A DNA stretch of 64,000 nucleotides from Cohnella xylanilytica (lineage in GTDB: Bacteria > Bacillota > Bacilli > Paenibacillales > Paenibacillaceae). The stretch is taken from NCBI RefSeq assembly GCF_014212175.1, contig NZ_JACJVR010000057.1:1-64000 (forward strand), given 5' to 3'. The first letter of the stretch is position 1; the number at the start of each line of letters is the position of its first letter. Positions 8,886 through 16,140 of this stretch are shown here, in pieces. The notes under the pieces were generated by a model. That model saw only the letters and a program-made list of their open reading frames with translations. It was not told where the DNA came from and did no database searches. Made by a program: the position numbers and the translations under genes.

Positions 8886-8920
8886 AAGCTGTCGCCGGCA
8901 CGGTCCGGCGGCAGCTTTTC
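8886..8920 (+). terminator. Terminator after YjcZ pair
   Basis: A strong hairpin (AAGCTGTCGCCGG pairing with CCGGCGGCAGCTT, one mismatch) with a short T-tract on the + strand. It separates the YjcZ pair from the convergent zinc-ribbon gene. Confidence 0.65.
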
Positions 8921-8921
8921 C

Positions 8922-9194
8922 TTATAGGAACTTGCCGAGCCATACGTTGGGACGGCTGGCGGTCGGGTAGGCCGGAGTGACGAGCCCGTGAAGATTGAAC
9001 AGCGTCGGCTCTCCGCACTTCGCGCAATAAGCGGCCGTCTTCGCATTCACGAAGCTGCAGCCCTTCTTGAGCGGCCCATGGGCGTCGAAGCAGCGGTTCT
9101 GCAACGGCGCGCCGCAATCCGTGCAATATTTATCGTTCTCATCGGGCATCTTGAAGCAGCGTACGCAAGGCTCAAGCTCCTCTTTCTTCGCCAT
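8922..9194 (-). CDS. Zinc-ribbon protein in spore-type cluster
   Basis: A 90-residue protein with four Cys pairs: CVRC, CTDC, a C...C pair around residues 34 and 46, and CAKC. These can form two zinc ribbons. GGAGAG precedes the ATG. It is the last gene of a leftward run of GerP-like and Hsp20 genes. The C-terminus is short and uncharged. It may be a structural spore protein or a zinc-dependent adaptor; the family is not recognised. Confidence 0.7.
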   Translation of the reverse strand: MAKKEELEPCVRCFKMPDENDKYCTDCGAPLQNRCFDAHGPLKKGCSFVNAKTAAYCAKCGEPTLFNLHGLVTPAYPTASRPNVWLGKFL

Positions 9195-9239
9195 GATCGT
9201 CTCTCCTTCCGCCGGTTCTCTTCTCTCCCGCGACTCCTT

Positions 9240-9491
9240 CTACAGAGCCTGGCCCTGAATGGAAGTGGCGGGTTCGATCTCGCTGTTGGGGTTGTCGATC
9301 AAGTCGTTATCGAACACGGTCGCGACAAAACCCGTCTGGATGTTGGCGCCGTACATTTGACCGTCGCCGAAGTTCGTCTTGCCGTTCAAGCTCCACCCGG
9401 TCTGAGACACTTCCCCGATCGCGACGACGGATCCTCTGTTCAGGGCGTTGATGTTAATGGCCCCAGCGGCCATGGATATAATAACGGCCAA
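9240..9491 (-). CDS. GerPA/GerPF-like spore germination protein
   Basis: An 83-residue protein. TTG 9491 is chosen because GGAGGTGG lies 7 bases upstream. The sequence AININALNRGSVVAIGE ... GWSLNGKTNFGDG ... TVFDNDLIDNP follows the GerPA/GerPF pattern, with an I-N-x-I/L core and an FGDG/NxGD turn near the middle. GerP proteins lie in the spore coat of Bacilli and speed the passage of germinants. It sits in a leftward run with two more GerP-like genes. Confidence 0.75.
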   Translation of the reverse strand: MAVIISMAAGAININALNRGSVVAIGEVSQTGWSLNGKTNFGDGQMYGANIQTGFVATVFDNDLIDNPNSEIEPATSIQGQAL

Positions 9492-9571
9492 AGTTCCACC
9501 TCCGGGCAATTCGCCTATACCGTTATCGTATGCCCGATGCGGCCGACGGTTACAAACCGGGAGCTATCCGG

Positions 9572-10129
9572 TTACGGAGCGGGGTCGGCGCCGGCCGGCG
9601 GATTCTTCTGGACGATCTGGACGCTGCTGGCGGAAGGTCCCGATCGATCCAGCACGTTCTGCTGCACGACGATCGGATTGTCGACGGCATCGTCGTCGAA
9701 TACGACGTGGATCGATCGGCTAATATGGTTGCTTCCGAAGTTTTTGCCTTCCCCGTAATTGTTCTTCTTGGCCGTTCTCCATCCCAATTGCTTGATGTCT
9801 CCGATGTCGATGGCGGAAGCGTTCGCCGCCGAGTTCACGTTGACCGATCCGAATTCGACGGCGGATTGCCGCGCGGAGCCGCCGGCTTCGGTCAATGCGA
9901 TGAATCTCGCGTCGCGGACAGGCATGTCGATCGCGTCGGAATCGCGCACCACGCTTACGGATCCCGACAGGACGGAATCGCTCAGGCTGCCGAAGCCTTG
10001 ATTGCTCTTCTTGTACGCGGACCAGCCGATCGCTTCGTTCGTGCCGATGAAGATGCCCGAAGAGTCTTCGATGTTGTTGACGGAGATTTTATGGAACACG
10101 ACGCACGCTTTCCGGTCGGACATCCTCAT
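9572..10129 (-). CDS. Tandem-domain GerPA/GerPF-like spore protein
   Basis: A 185-residue protein made of two GerP-like modules. The first is about residues 12-70 (ISVNNIEDSSGIFIGTNEAI ... SVVRDSDAIDMP) and the second about residues 95-160 (SVNVNSAANASAIDIGDI ... HVVFDDDAVDNP). Both carry the GW(S/R) segment and end in a D-D/S-D-A-(V/I)-D-(N/M)-P motif, as in the single-module neighbour. The ATG at 10129 overlaps the Hsp20 stop (ATGA), indicating translational coupling. Two GerP modules in one chain are unusual. Confidence 0.75.
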   Translation of the reverse strand: MRMSDRKACVVFHKISVNNIEDSSGIFIGTNEAIGWSAYKKSNQGFGSLSDSVLSGSVSVVRDSDAIDMPVRDARFIALTEAGGSARQSAVEFGSVNVNSAANASAIDIGDIKQLGWRTAKKNNYGEGKNFGSNHISRSIHVVFDDDAVDNPIVVQQNVLDRSGPSASSVQIVQKNPPAGADPAP

Positions 10130-10593
10130 AGGGACGATTCCCCTTCCCGGACGAAGATCTCTCGGTAAGCTTCCGGTTCGCCGGATTTGGGCAGGCGAAC
10201 TTCCAGGATTCCTCCGCGGAATCGGGCCAGAGTTCGGGAGGGATTGATCTCGCCGGGCAACGAGACGGTCTCGGACCGTTCTCCGGCTTCGAGCTTCAGC
10301 TTGGTTCGGCTGGCGAACAGCTTGAAGCCCTTCGGCAATTCGCCCTCGGGGAACCGGCACTGGACGAAGATGGAGAGATGGGTCTCGAACACCTCGCAAT
10401 CGAAGGACGAGGCGCGGAAGGCAGGGGAGAAGGAGGGGCTCCCGATCCCATGCGCCATCGCCTTTTTAACCGCTCTATGCACGTAGTTCTCGATGCTGGC
10501 GCCGTCGAATTCCTTCCCGGCGAATGGAATTTGCTTCAGCAGGTTGCGATGGATCTCATCCCAATCCTGCGAAGAGCGCTGCCAACGGTTCAT
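10126..10593 (-). CDS. Hsp20/alpha-crystallin-like protein 1
   Basis: A 155-residue protein whose C-terminal ~90 residues follow the alpha-crystallin plan: beta-rich core, LPGEINPSRTLARFRGGILE (the A-x-x-x-n-G-v-L motif), then RLPK. ATG 10593 is preferred to GTG 10602 because GGGAAAGG sits about 11 bases before it. In Bacilli the small heat-shock-like CotM and CotP are spore coat proteins. The position inside a GerP-like operon supports a coat role rather than a general chaperone. Confidence 0.75.
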   Translation of the reverse strand: MNRWQRSSQDWDEIHRNLLKQIPFAGKEFDGASIENYVHRAVKKAMAHGIGSPSFSPAFRASSFDCEVFETHLSIFVQCRFPEGELPKGFKLFASRTKLKLEAGERSETVSLPGEINPSRTLARFRGGILEVRLPKSGEPEAYREIFVREGESSL

Positions 10594-10625
10594 ATGTCGC
10601 ACGGCCTTTCCCGATGATTTTCAAC

Positions 10626-10907
10626 CTATTTTATGTTGGCGCGGCCCGCCAGGATACCCTGCAGCCATTCGGGGACGTCCGCGCCGCCTAGCTGGAGGGC
10701 GTCCAGAACGTCGGAGTCGTTAAGCAGCGAACGGATGCCGGACACGAGGTTCCGGTCCCCGCTGACCGACCCGAAGCCTTGCGTCAATTTCTGATGGCTC
10801 TCGAACGCGGTCGGCCAGTTGTTGCCCATATTGATGCAGGATGCGTTCTCTACCGATCCGATCCGGATGGACCCGATCACGAATTGCGGGGACATAAAAG
10901 AAGCCAA
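10626..10907 (-). CDS. GerPA/GerPF-like spore germination protein
   Basis: A 93-residue protein. TTG 10907 lies 8 bases after GGAGG, whereas the GTG and ATG further upstream overlap that site. The core IGSIRIGSVENASCINMGNN ... QGFGSVSGDRN ... LLNDSDVLD matches the neighbouring GerP modules, including the acidic D-S-D-V-L-D end. The C-terminus (GADVPEWLQGILAGRANIK) is an extra amphipathic tail. It starts within 6 bases of the GerPC-like stop. Confidence 0.75.
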   Translation of the reverse strand: MASFMSPQFVIGSIRIGSVENASCINMGNNWPTAFESHQKLTQGFGSVSGDRNLVSGIRSLLNDSDVLDALQLGGADVPEWLQGILAGRANIK

Positions 10908-10912
10908 GGCCA

Positions 10913-11341
10913 TCACCTCCGGTTTTGTAGCCGAAAGCCGGTGGGCGTTCGGTGAAGGCCGGTCGGCGAAGCGGCCGTCTCGCCGTTCGCCGGCCCTGCG
11001 CCCGATGGCGGTTTGGGCTTCGGCGGGGCGGACGAGCCGGAATCCTTCGGAACGTTCGGCTTCAGCCCGAAGTTGTTGCCCAAATTCAGCGATCCGCTTA
11101 AGTGTTCGATCTCCAGGCCGTCGAACCGGAATTCCAGCTTCTCCAGGACGGGCCGTTCGATGACGACATGCTCGATGATCACTTGCGGAAGCTTATCCTT
11201 GATCTGCGCCAGCGCTTCCTCTACGCGCGCGAACCGGGCGTCCAGTTCCTTGAACTTGCCGTCCACTTCCTCCAGAACCTTCCGCTCCTCCTTGCGCCGC
11301 TTCCGGAACGGGCGCCTCACGTCCCGTACCGCTTTCCGCAT
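10913..11341 (-). CDS. GerPC-like spore germination protein
   Basis: A 142-residue protein. Residues 1-50 form a highly charged coiled coil (RKRRKEERKVLEEVDGKF). The central segment LEFRFDGLEIEHLSGSLNLG is the recognisable GerPC signature. The C-terminus is a Pro/Gly-rich tail rather than the compact end of Bacillus GerPC. GerPC is essential for GerP function and contacts the inner coat. Being upstream of three GerP-like genes supports the assignment. Confidence 0.7.
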   Translation of the reverse strand: MRKAVRDVRRPFRKRRKEERKVLEEVDGKFKELDARFARVEEALAQIKDKLPQVIIEHVVIERPVLEKLEFRFDGLEIEHLSGSLNLGNNFGLKPNVPKDSGSSAPPKPKPPSGAGPANGETAASPTGLHRTPTGFRLQNRR

Positions 11342-11433
11342 CGGGTGTCGACGACGCGATTCTCGTCCGCGCTTCTGCTTGTCATGGCCCGATTCGCGCC
11401 CCCTTCGCAGGTTGGTCTTATGCGATTATATGT

Positions 11434-11862
11434 TCAGTCCCGAATCGGAATGTTCGTTTGCTTGGCGGATGCCTCGATCGGAAGCTCGACGACGAGAAGT
11501 CCCCGCGAATACCTGGCGACGACCCCCGTCTCCGAGACCGGCTTGGGAAGAGCGAGCGTTCTCTCGAATCGTCCGAAGAAGCGTTCCTTCACCAGGATCC
11601 GGTTGTCGGTGACCGGATAGAGACGCGGAATTTCGCCTTCGATCCGCAGCGTCTGTCCTTCGAGCCGGAGCTGGATCCGGTCGCGGTTCTCGAGTCCCGG
11701 CAGCTCGGCCAGCACCACGATCGCAGCGGCGTCTTGGTACATATCGATCCGGGGGCCCGTGACGGGAATGAGCTGTCCGATCTCTTGCCAGAAGTCTTCG
11801 CCCAGCACCTCGGAGGCTTCCCGGAAGTAATCGTTGGGCAGATTCGGTTTATCGTTGTCCAA
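11434..11862 (-). CDS. Hsp20/alpha-crystallin-like protein 2
   Basis: A 142-residue protein from TTG 11862 (AAAGGGGGG 6 bases upstream). In-frame ATGs at 11898 and 11910 are alternatives without ribosome sites. The alpha-crystallin domain covers most of the chain: IDMYQDAAAIVVLAELPGL, LRLEGQTLRIEGEI, ERFFGRFERTLALPKPV and the G-L-L-V-V-ELPI end. It is closer to canonical Hsp20 than the paralogue at 10126. It heads the leftward spore-type run and is divergent from the Sm-like gene at 11980. Confidence 0.8.
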   Translation of the reverse strand: MDNDKPNLPNDYFREASEVLGEDFWQEIGQLIPVTGPRIDMYQDAAAIVVLAELPGLENRDRIQLRLEGQTLRIEGEIPRLYPVTDNRILVKERFFGRFERTLALPKPVSETGVVARYSRGLLVVELPIEASAKQTNIPIRD

Positions 11863-11979
11863 TACGGCCCCCCCTTTCCCCGCAATAGCGTTATCCATGA
11901 CGAATTCCATACCTGCACAAGCGTACCGAATATCGGTCGCATAAGATGTACAATCGCGAATAAGAAGGAGACAAGCACG

Positions 11980-12456
11980 ATGAAGGTCAAGAAGCGATAT
12001 TCCGAACGGGACGTCAGACAATGGATGGGACAGCCGGTCTGCGTCGAGTTGAGAGACGGAAGCCGCTACGTCGGCTACATCACCAAGGTGGACAACGGCA
12101 GCTTCCGCTTGGCCGGGCCGATAGGAAGGAAGAACGTGAACCGGTCCTCGACCCGCCGGGCGGGCCGCGCGCGCGTATCCGGCTTCTTCCCTTGGGCGAA
12201 CGACTTCGGCTTCGGAGGGGGCTTCGGCGGCGGTCTTGGCGGCGGCTTCGGAGGCGGAGGAATGAACCTCTTCGGCGCGAATCCGGGCTTCGGAGCGGCG
12301 CAGCCCGGATGGTTGGGACAGAACGGGGGCGCAGGCGGCGGACTAGGCGGAATCGGCGGACTTATGGGCATGTTCAAAAAATATTGGCCGGGCATCCAGA
12401 TGGGCATCGGGATGATCAAAACCATCATGCCGCTGCTCGGCGGTCTGAAAATCTGA
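11980..12456 (+). CDS. Sm-like protein with Gly-rich tail (spore-cluster)
   Basis: A 158-residue protein with AAGGAG 9 bases before the ATG. Residues ~15-47 (GQPVCVELRDGSRYVGYI, VDNGSFRLAGP) repeat the Sm-like core of the gene at 8174. Next is a basic stretch (residues ~50-65), about 60 residues of Gly/Phe/Asn repeats, and a hydrophobic amphipathic end (YWPGIQMGIGMIKTIMPLLG). The tail is typical of coat or surface proteins. There is one Cys and few Ser/Thr in the tail, so it is a poor substrate for the neighbouring TOMM enzymes. Confidence 0.7.
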   Translation: MKVKKRYSERDVRQWMGQPVCVELRDGSRYVGYITKVDNGSFRLAGPIGRKNVNRSSTRRAGRARVSGFFPWANDFGFGGGFGGGLGGGFGGGGMNLFGANPGFGAAQPGWLGQNGGAGGGLGGIGGLMGMFKKYWPGIQMGIGMIKTIMPLLGGLKI

Positions 12457-12489
12457 TCCGCCCCGAGCCGGCCGTCTTCCCGGCCGCGC

Positions 12490-14433
12490 TTAATAAAACG
12501 GGTGCGGGTACGGGTTGATCCGGTCGGCGGTCAGCGGACGCTCCGCGTAGCCGAGCGCCGCCGGTATTGTTCGCAGCCGCTTCAGACCGTTCAGCCTGCG
12601 GAAGCGGTGCCCGAACGTCATCGGCAGCAACCCGGGAACGAGCGTTTTGACGGCGCGGAGTCCGTCGTCCGCGAGCTCCGGGGCGGTCTGGTCTATGGCG
12701 ATAACGTCAAGCCCGTGCTTCAGGAAGGCCGCGAGAAGGCTCTTCAAGTCCCCGGTCAGGTCGGCCTGCCGCCGAACCGGCGCGAATTGCTCGGCGAATT
12801 CGCACGGCGCCGGGGACTCCCTTAGAAGGAAGGAGAGCCTTCCTTCCGCCTCGGGGAGGCCGTACAGCAGCGCATGGTCCTCCATTCGGACGACCCGCTC
12901 GGAGTCGTCCAGCATTCGAACGGCTTCTTCCCGGTCTTGCTCCAATCTGTCGCCGAGGAACCGGATGCGCCCGGCCGCCTCGAGCACGGCGCTTCGGGCG
13001 GCCCGCACCGGGTCCAAGCCGGCGCTGGCCGCGCAGATCAGGTTCGCTCCCGTCCGCTTCGTATTCTTCAGAACCGCCAGCAGGCTCGGGACTCCGTATT
13101 CCAAGGTCGCGTTGAACAGCAGCGTGTCGTAGCCGCAGGTCTCGCGCAGCAGGTTGACCATATGGGACAGTTCGGCGTCCCGAGCGGATTCCGGATCGAG
13201 CCGGGGAAGCGGGAGCCTCGCGTACCAGGTCATCAGGAAGGAATCCCGCTCGGCCGCTTCCAGCAGCCCGTACAGGATCGCCTCCTCCAGGCTTCCTCCC
13301 AAGGCGCAGCCGCTCGAGCCCTCGGCCGCGAACCGGCCTCCGCCGCCAGAATCGTAATAGACGAGCTGCTCGGGGACGAGGATCGGGCTCTGCCGGGCGA
13401 AGGAATACCCCCAGACCCAGTTCAGGACGAGCTCGTCGTCGAACGGCTCGAACTCGAAGTCCGGATCGGCGTACCGCTCCGGGTCGTACAAGCCTGTCGT
13501 CCGGGGATCGAGCGCCCGGTCGGCGAGCTGGCGGTAGCTCCCGGTCACGGCGGTCCGCTTGCCGCGGGGCGTCATGCCGCAGTAGCGCTCCAACCCTTCG
13601 AGGATGGCCATAGATCCGCACCGCTCGTAGGAATGGCCGCGGCCCGCCGACAGCTCGGCTCCGGCCGCGGTCGGCTGGACGGCGCCGACCGCGGCGAACG
13701 GCGCCTCGATGTCCGCGATCGTCTCCCGAAGGAGACCGGTCCGCTTATCCACGTAACGACCGATCAAGGCTTCGCCGAACGATCGGTCGAGCGCCCGGCA
13801 GCGATCCGATTCGGCGTCCGTTCGAAGTCTCGGCTTCAGTTCGATTCGCGCCGCCTCCGGCGAATCGTCAGGCACGCCGCCGCAGCAGGGGCAGAGCGGA
13901 TTCGGGAGGAACTTGTGGAGCGAGCTCTCCAGCGTCTTGAGATCGATGCGGTAAATCGCGTTGTCGGTGCGCGCGGGGAAGCCTTCGAGAACGGAGAGCG
14001 CCTCCTTGGCGACGATATGGCCCATCTGGGCGATTCCCCGATCCGACGCCGCGGGAGCCCGCGGAACGACGCCGTGCAGGAGCAGGCTCATCAACGGTTC
14101 CGGGCTGCCGCCGAAGTCGTGGCCGCCCGCCAGCCGTCTCGCGTCCGCGCACCGCGGGCAGCCGGGCTTCCCCGGCTTCGCGAGCGGACCGACGAAGCCT
14201 TCGTCGAACGAGACGTAGGCGCCGATCCAAGGCAGGCCCGAGTCGCGAAGACGACGTTCGTCCGCCTCGGCGTCGTCGGGCCGCCAGTCGTCGCGAAGCG
14301 CCAGCGCCAGGTCCGCCCCGCGGGGAACGCCCGTTTCGAAGCCGGCCTGCCGGATGACGGCGCATCGGCCCGCCAGGCTCTCGCTTACGCCGTCCGCCAG
14401 CAGCCCCTCTCCGATAATCGCCACGACTCCCAT
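12490..14433 (-). CDS. TOMM cyclodehydratase: E1-like domain fused to YcaO
   Basis: A 647-residue protein that would turn Cys/Ser/Thr of a precursor peptide into azolines using ATP. Residues 1-200 are the E1/ThiF-like docking part, with two zinc pairs (C92/C95 in CPRC, C181/C184 in CPCC). Residues ~265-640 are YcaO: SMAILEGLERYCG (E279, E282), then SSGCALGGSLEEAILYGL (E383, E384) and EAAERDSFLMTW (E392, E395). The C-terminus PYPHPFY supplies the PxPxP seen in azoline-forming YcaO enzymes. GGAGGAGGG precedes the ATG, which overlaps the previous stop (TGATG). All key residues I can check are present, so it looks active. Confidence 0.88.
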   Translation of the reverse strand: MGVVAIIGEGLLADGVSESLAGRCAVIRQAGFETGVPRGADLALALRDDWRPDDAEADERRLRDSGLPWIGAYVSFDEGFVGPLAKPGKPGCPRCADARRLAGGHDFGGSPEPLMSLLLHGVVPRAPAASDRGIAQMGHIVAKEALSVLEGFPARTDNAIYRIDLKTLESSLHKFLPNPLCPCCGGVPDDSPEAARIELKPRLRTDAESDRCRALDRSFGEALIGRYVDKRTGLLRETIADIEAPFAAVGAVQPTAAGAELSAGRGHSYERCGSMAILEGLERYCGMTPRGKRTAVTGSYRQLADRALDPRTTGLYDPERYADPDFEFEPFDDELVLNWVWGYSFARQSPILVPEQLVYYDSGGGGRFAAEGSSGCALGGSLEEAILYGLLEAAERDSFLMTWYARLPLPRLDPESARDAELSHMVNLLRETCGYDTLLFNATLEYGVPSLLAVLKNTKRTGANLICAASAGLDPVRAARSAVLEAAGRIRFLGDRLEQDREEAVRMLDDSERVVRMEDHALLYGLPEAEGRLSFLLRESPAPCEFAEQFAPVRRQADLTGDLKSLLAAFLKHGLDVIAIDQTAPELADDGLRAVKTLVPGLLPMTFGHRFRRLNGLKRLRTIPAALGYAERPLTADRINPYPHPFY

Positions 14434-15962
14434 CAAGGTCCCTCCTCCAGCACCAAGCCGAGCACTCCCGCGAATTCCCGTCTCAGAATGGGTTCCATGG
14501 CCAACTCGTAAATCGAGAGGCGGTACTTGTTCGCCATGACGATTCGAAGCGCGTCCTCCGCCAGACGGGCGGAAGACGGCTCTTCCGTCTCCGGAATGTC
14601 CAGCGGGGGCGCTTCTGCGGCGGCCGTCGTAGCCCGGACCTCGCGCCCCGCGGCCGGCGCCGCTCCGGGACGCGGGGGACAGACGCTCAGGAGAGCGCTC
14701 TGAAGCGCCGAACGCAGAGCTAGGGTGCGGTTGAGGCCGGCGCCGGCATGCCAGCGGCCGCCGGCCCGCACCCACATCGTCGGAAATCCGAGGCGATCTT
14801 CCCCTTCGCCCAAGACCGGCGGCGTCCCGAGCTCGATGGTCAGCGCCCGCCAGCAGTACCGGCAATGGACGTCTTCGATCGTCCCGAGCCGTCTCTCCCG
14901 AACCGCTGCGGGCCGAGCGGCGGCTGCCTTCTCCGCGCGGCGGGCCAAGCCCCGGCTCAGCGCGCGGTTGAACGCCTCCGGAACGGTTCCTCCCGCGCCG
15001 ATGCCGAACCAGTCGTACGTTCGCGCCATCCGCTCTTCCGAGCCCGCCATTCGGGCGACGTACGCTTCGATGCCGGTTAGCCCGGCCTCCTTGCGGGCTT
15101 CCCGATGCGTCAATCCGGCGGCTATCTCCTCCGGGAGAAGCGAGGCCCCGTCGGCCGCCAGAGGATCGGCCGCCCGGACCCGGCATAACGATAGCGGAAG
15201 CTGCGCCAGGTCCCCTTCGTCCCATACGCGCAAGATGCCTGTCGCCGGCGACGTCAACCGGCCGATAACCTCCAACAAGCCAAGCTCCCCCGAGCCGTCC
15301 GGCTCGAGCCCCGATCTCGGTCCCGGTTCGGACGGACGCTCTATCCCGAGCTTCATCGGAGAGAACCGCTTTCCGCCGGCCAGGGGATGGGGGTGGAACG
15401 GGTGAAAGCTTCCTTCGGCGGTACGCAGATCGAGGAGATAAAGACGGTCCCTCAGGCGGGATCGTCCGGGCTGCGAACATTCAAGCCGCCATTCCGACGC
15501 CAGGACGTTGGCGAGCATCGCCGCCGTCCCGTCTTCGGCGGAATCCGAGTTCTCGCGGACCTGCGCGGGCAGGCGAAGGCGCCTCCAGGCGGCCTCCCAG
15601 CCCCAGCCGGAGTCCGGATCGGCGAGAGGTCCCGCCACCCCCGTGCCGCGCGCGATAACGGCGGGAAGCAGCGGAACGCGAGCCTGCCGGCACGCTTCCT
15701 CCAGTGCGGGCAGCTCGGCCGCGTCCCGTTCGCCGGCCGCGAACAACACCCATCGGGCCTCCCGGATCGCTTCGCCCCATGCCGGTTCGGCCGAACCCGA
15801 CGCCGAGCCGGCCAAGCTTAACCGGACGGGGGTACAGCCTGTTTTCCGCAATTCCGTCTCTACGATCGTCAGAAGCGGGTCCGTTCCGACGAGCAGAACG
15901 GCCGAGCCGTCCTTCTCCGAACGGGAGCCGCCGCGGCCGTTGAAATTCAAGGTACCGTTCAC
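14433..15962 (-). CDS. Putative thiazole-containing bacteriocin maturation protein (ThiF-like TOMM partner)
   Basis: A 509-residue protein upstream of, and coupled to, the YcaO fusion. The N-terminus has a Rossmann-like strand (SAVLLVGTDPLLTIVETEL). Around residue 190 is the E1-like segment LYLLDLRTAEGSFHPFHPHP, but the usual CxxC after it is replaced by LAGG. The C-terminal half (LTHREARKEAGLTGIEAYVA, HCRYCWRALTIELG, WHAGAGLNRTLALRSALQSA) resembles the partner proteins of heterocycloanthracin-type TOMM clusters. It probably binds the leader peptide or scaffolds the cyclodehydratase. The GTG start has only a weak GAGGA too close to it, so the true start is uncertain. Confidence 0.7.
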   Translation of the reverse strand: MNGTLNFNGRGGSRSEKDGSAVLLVGTDPLLTIVETELRKTGCTPVRLSLAGSASGSAEPAWGEAIREARWVLFAAGERDAAELPALEEACRQARVPLLPAVIARGTGVAGPLADPDSGWGWEAAWRRLRLPAQVRENSDSAEDGTAAMLANVLASEWRLECSQPGRSRLRDRLYLLDLRTAEGSFHPFHPHPLAGGKRFSPMKLGIERPSEPGPRSGLEPDGSGELGLLEVIGRLTSPATGILRVWDEGDLAQLPLSLCRVRAADPLAADGASLLPEEIAAGLTHREARKEAGLTGIEAYVARMAGSEERMARTYDWFGIGAGGTVPEAFNRALSRGLARRAEKAAAARPAAVRERRLGTIEDVHCRYCWRALTIELGTPPVLGEGEDRLGFPTMWVRAGGRWHAGAGLNRTLALRSALQSALLSVCPPRPGAAPAAGREVRATTAAAEAPPLDIPETEEPSSARLAEDALRIVMANKYRLSIYELAMEPILRREFAGVLGLVLEEGP

Positions 15963-16064
15963 CGTCCTCGCCGGTACTGGATCAGATACTACCTTATGAT
16001 CGCGGGAAGCCGATTATGTTCTCTTGACGGCCGACAGGGAGTTCTCCCGGACGGACCCGAGGCT

Positions 16065-16074
16065 TGACCGGTCA
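16065..16074. promoter_or_regulatory. Perfect 10-bp palindrome upstream of LacI regulator 1
   Basis: TGACCGGTCA, inside the longer dyad CTTGACCGGTCATTCAAG. It overlaps a possible TTGACC -35 box and lies between the divergent TOMM gene and the LacI gene. It may be an operator, but its regulator is unknown. Confidence 0.3.
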
Positions 16075-16140
16075 TTCAAGAGCGGGTTAGACTGGTTGAG
16101 ACGATAGATTCCACCGAATCGAGAACAGGATGTCCGAAGA

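Noticed and set aside
12157-12456. Gly-rich tail as TOMM precursor core
   Set aside because: Too few Cys/Ser/Thr for heterocycle formation.
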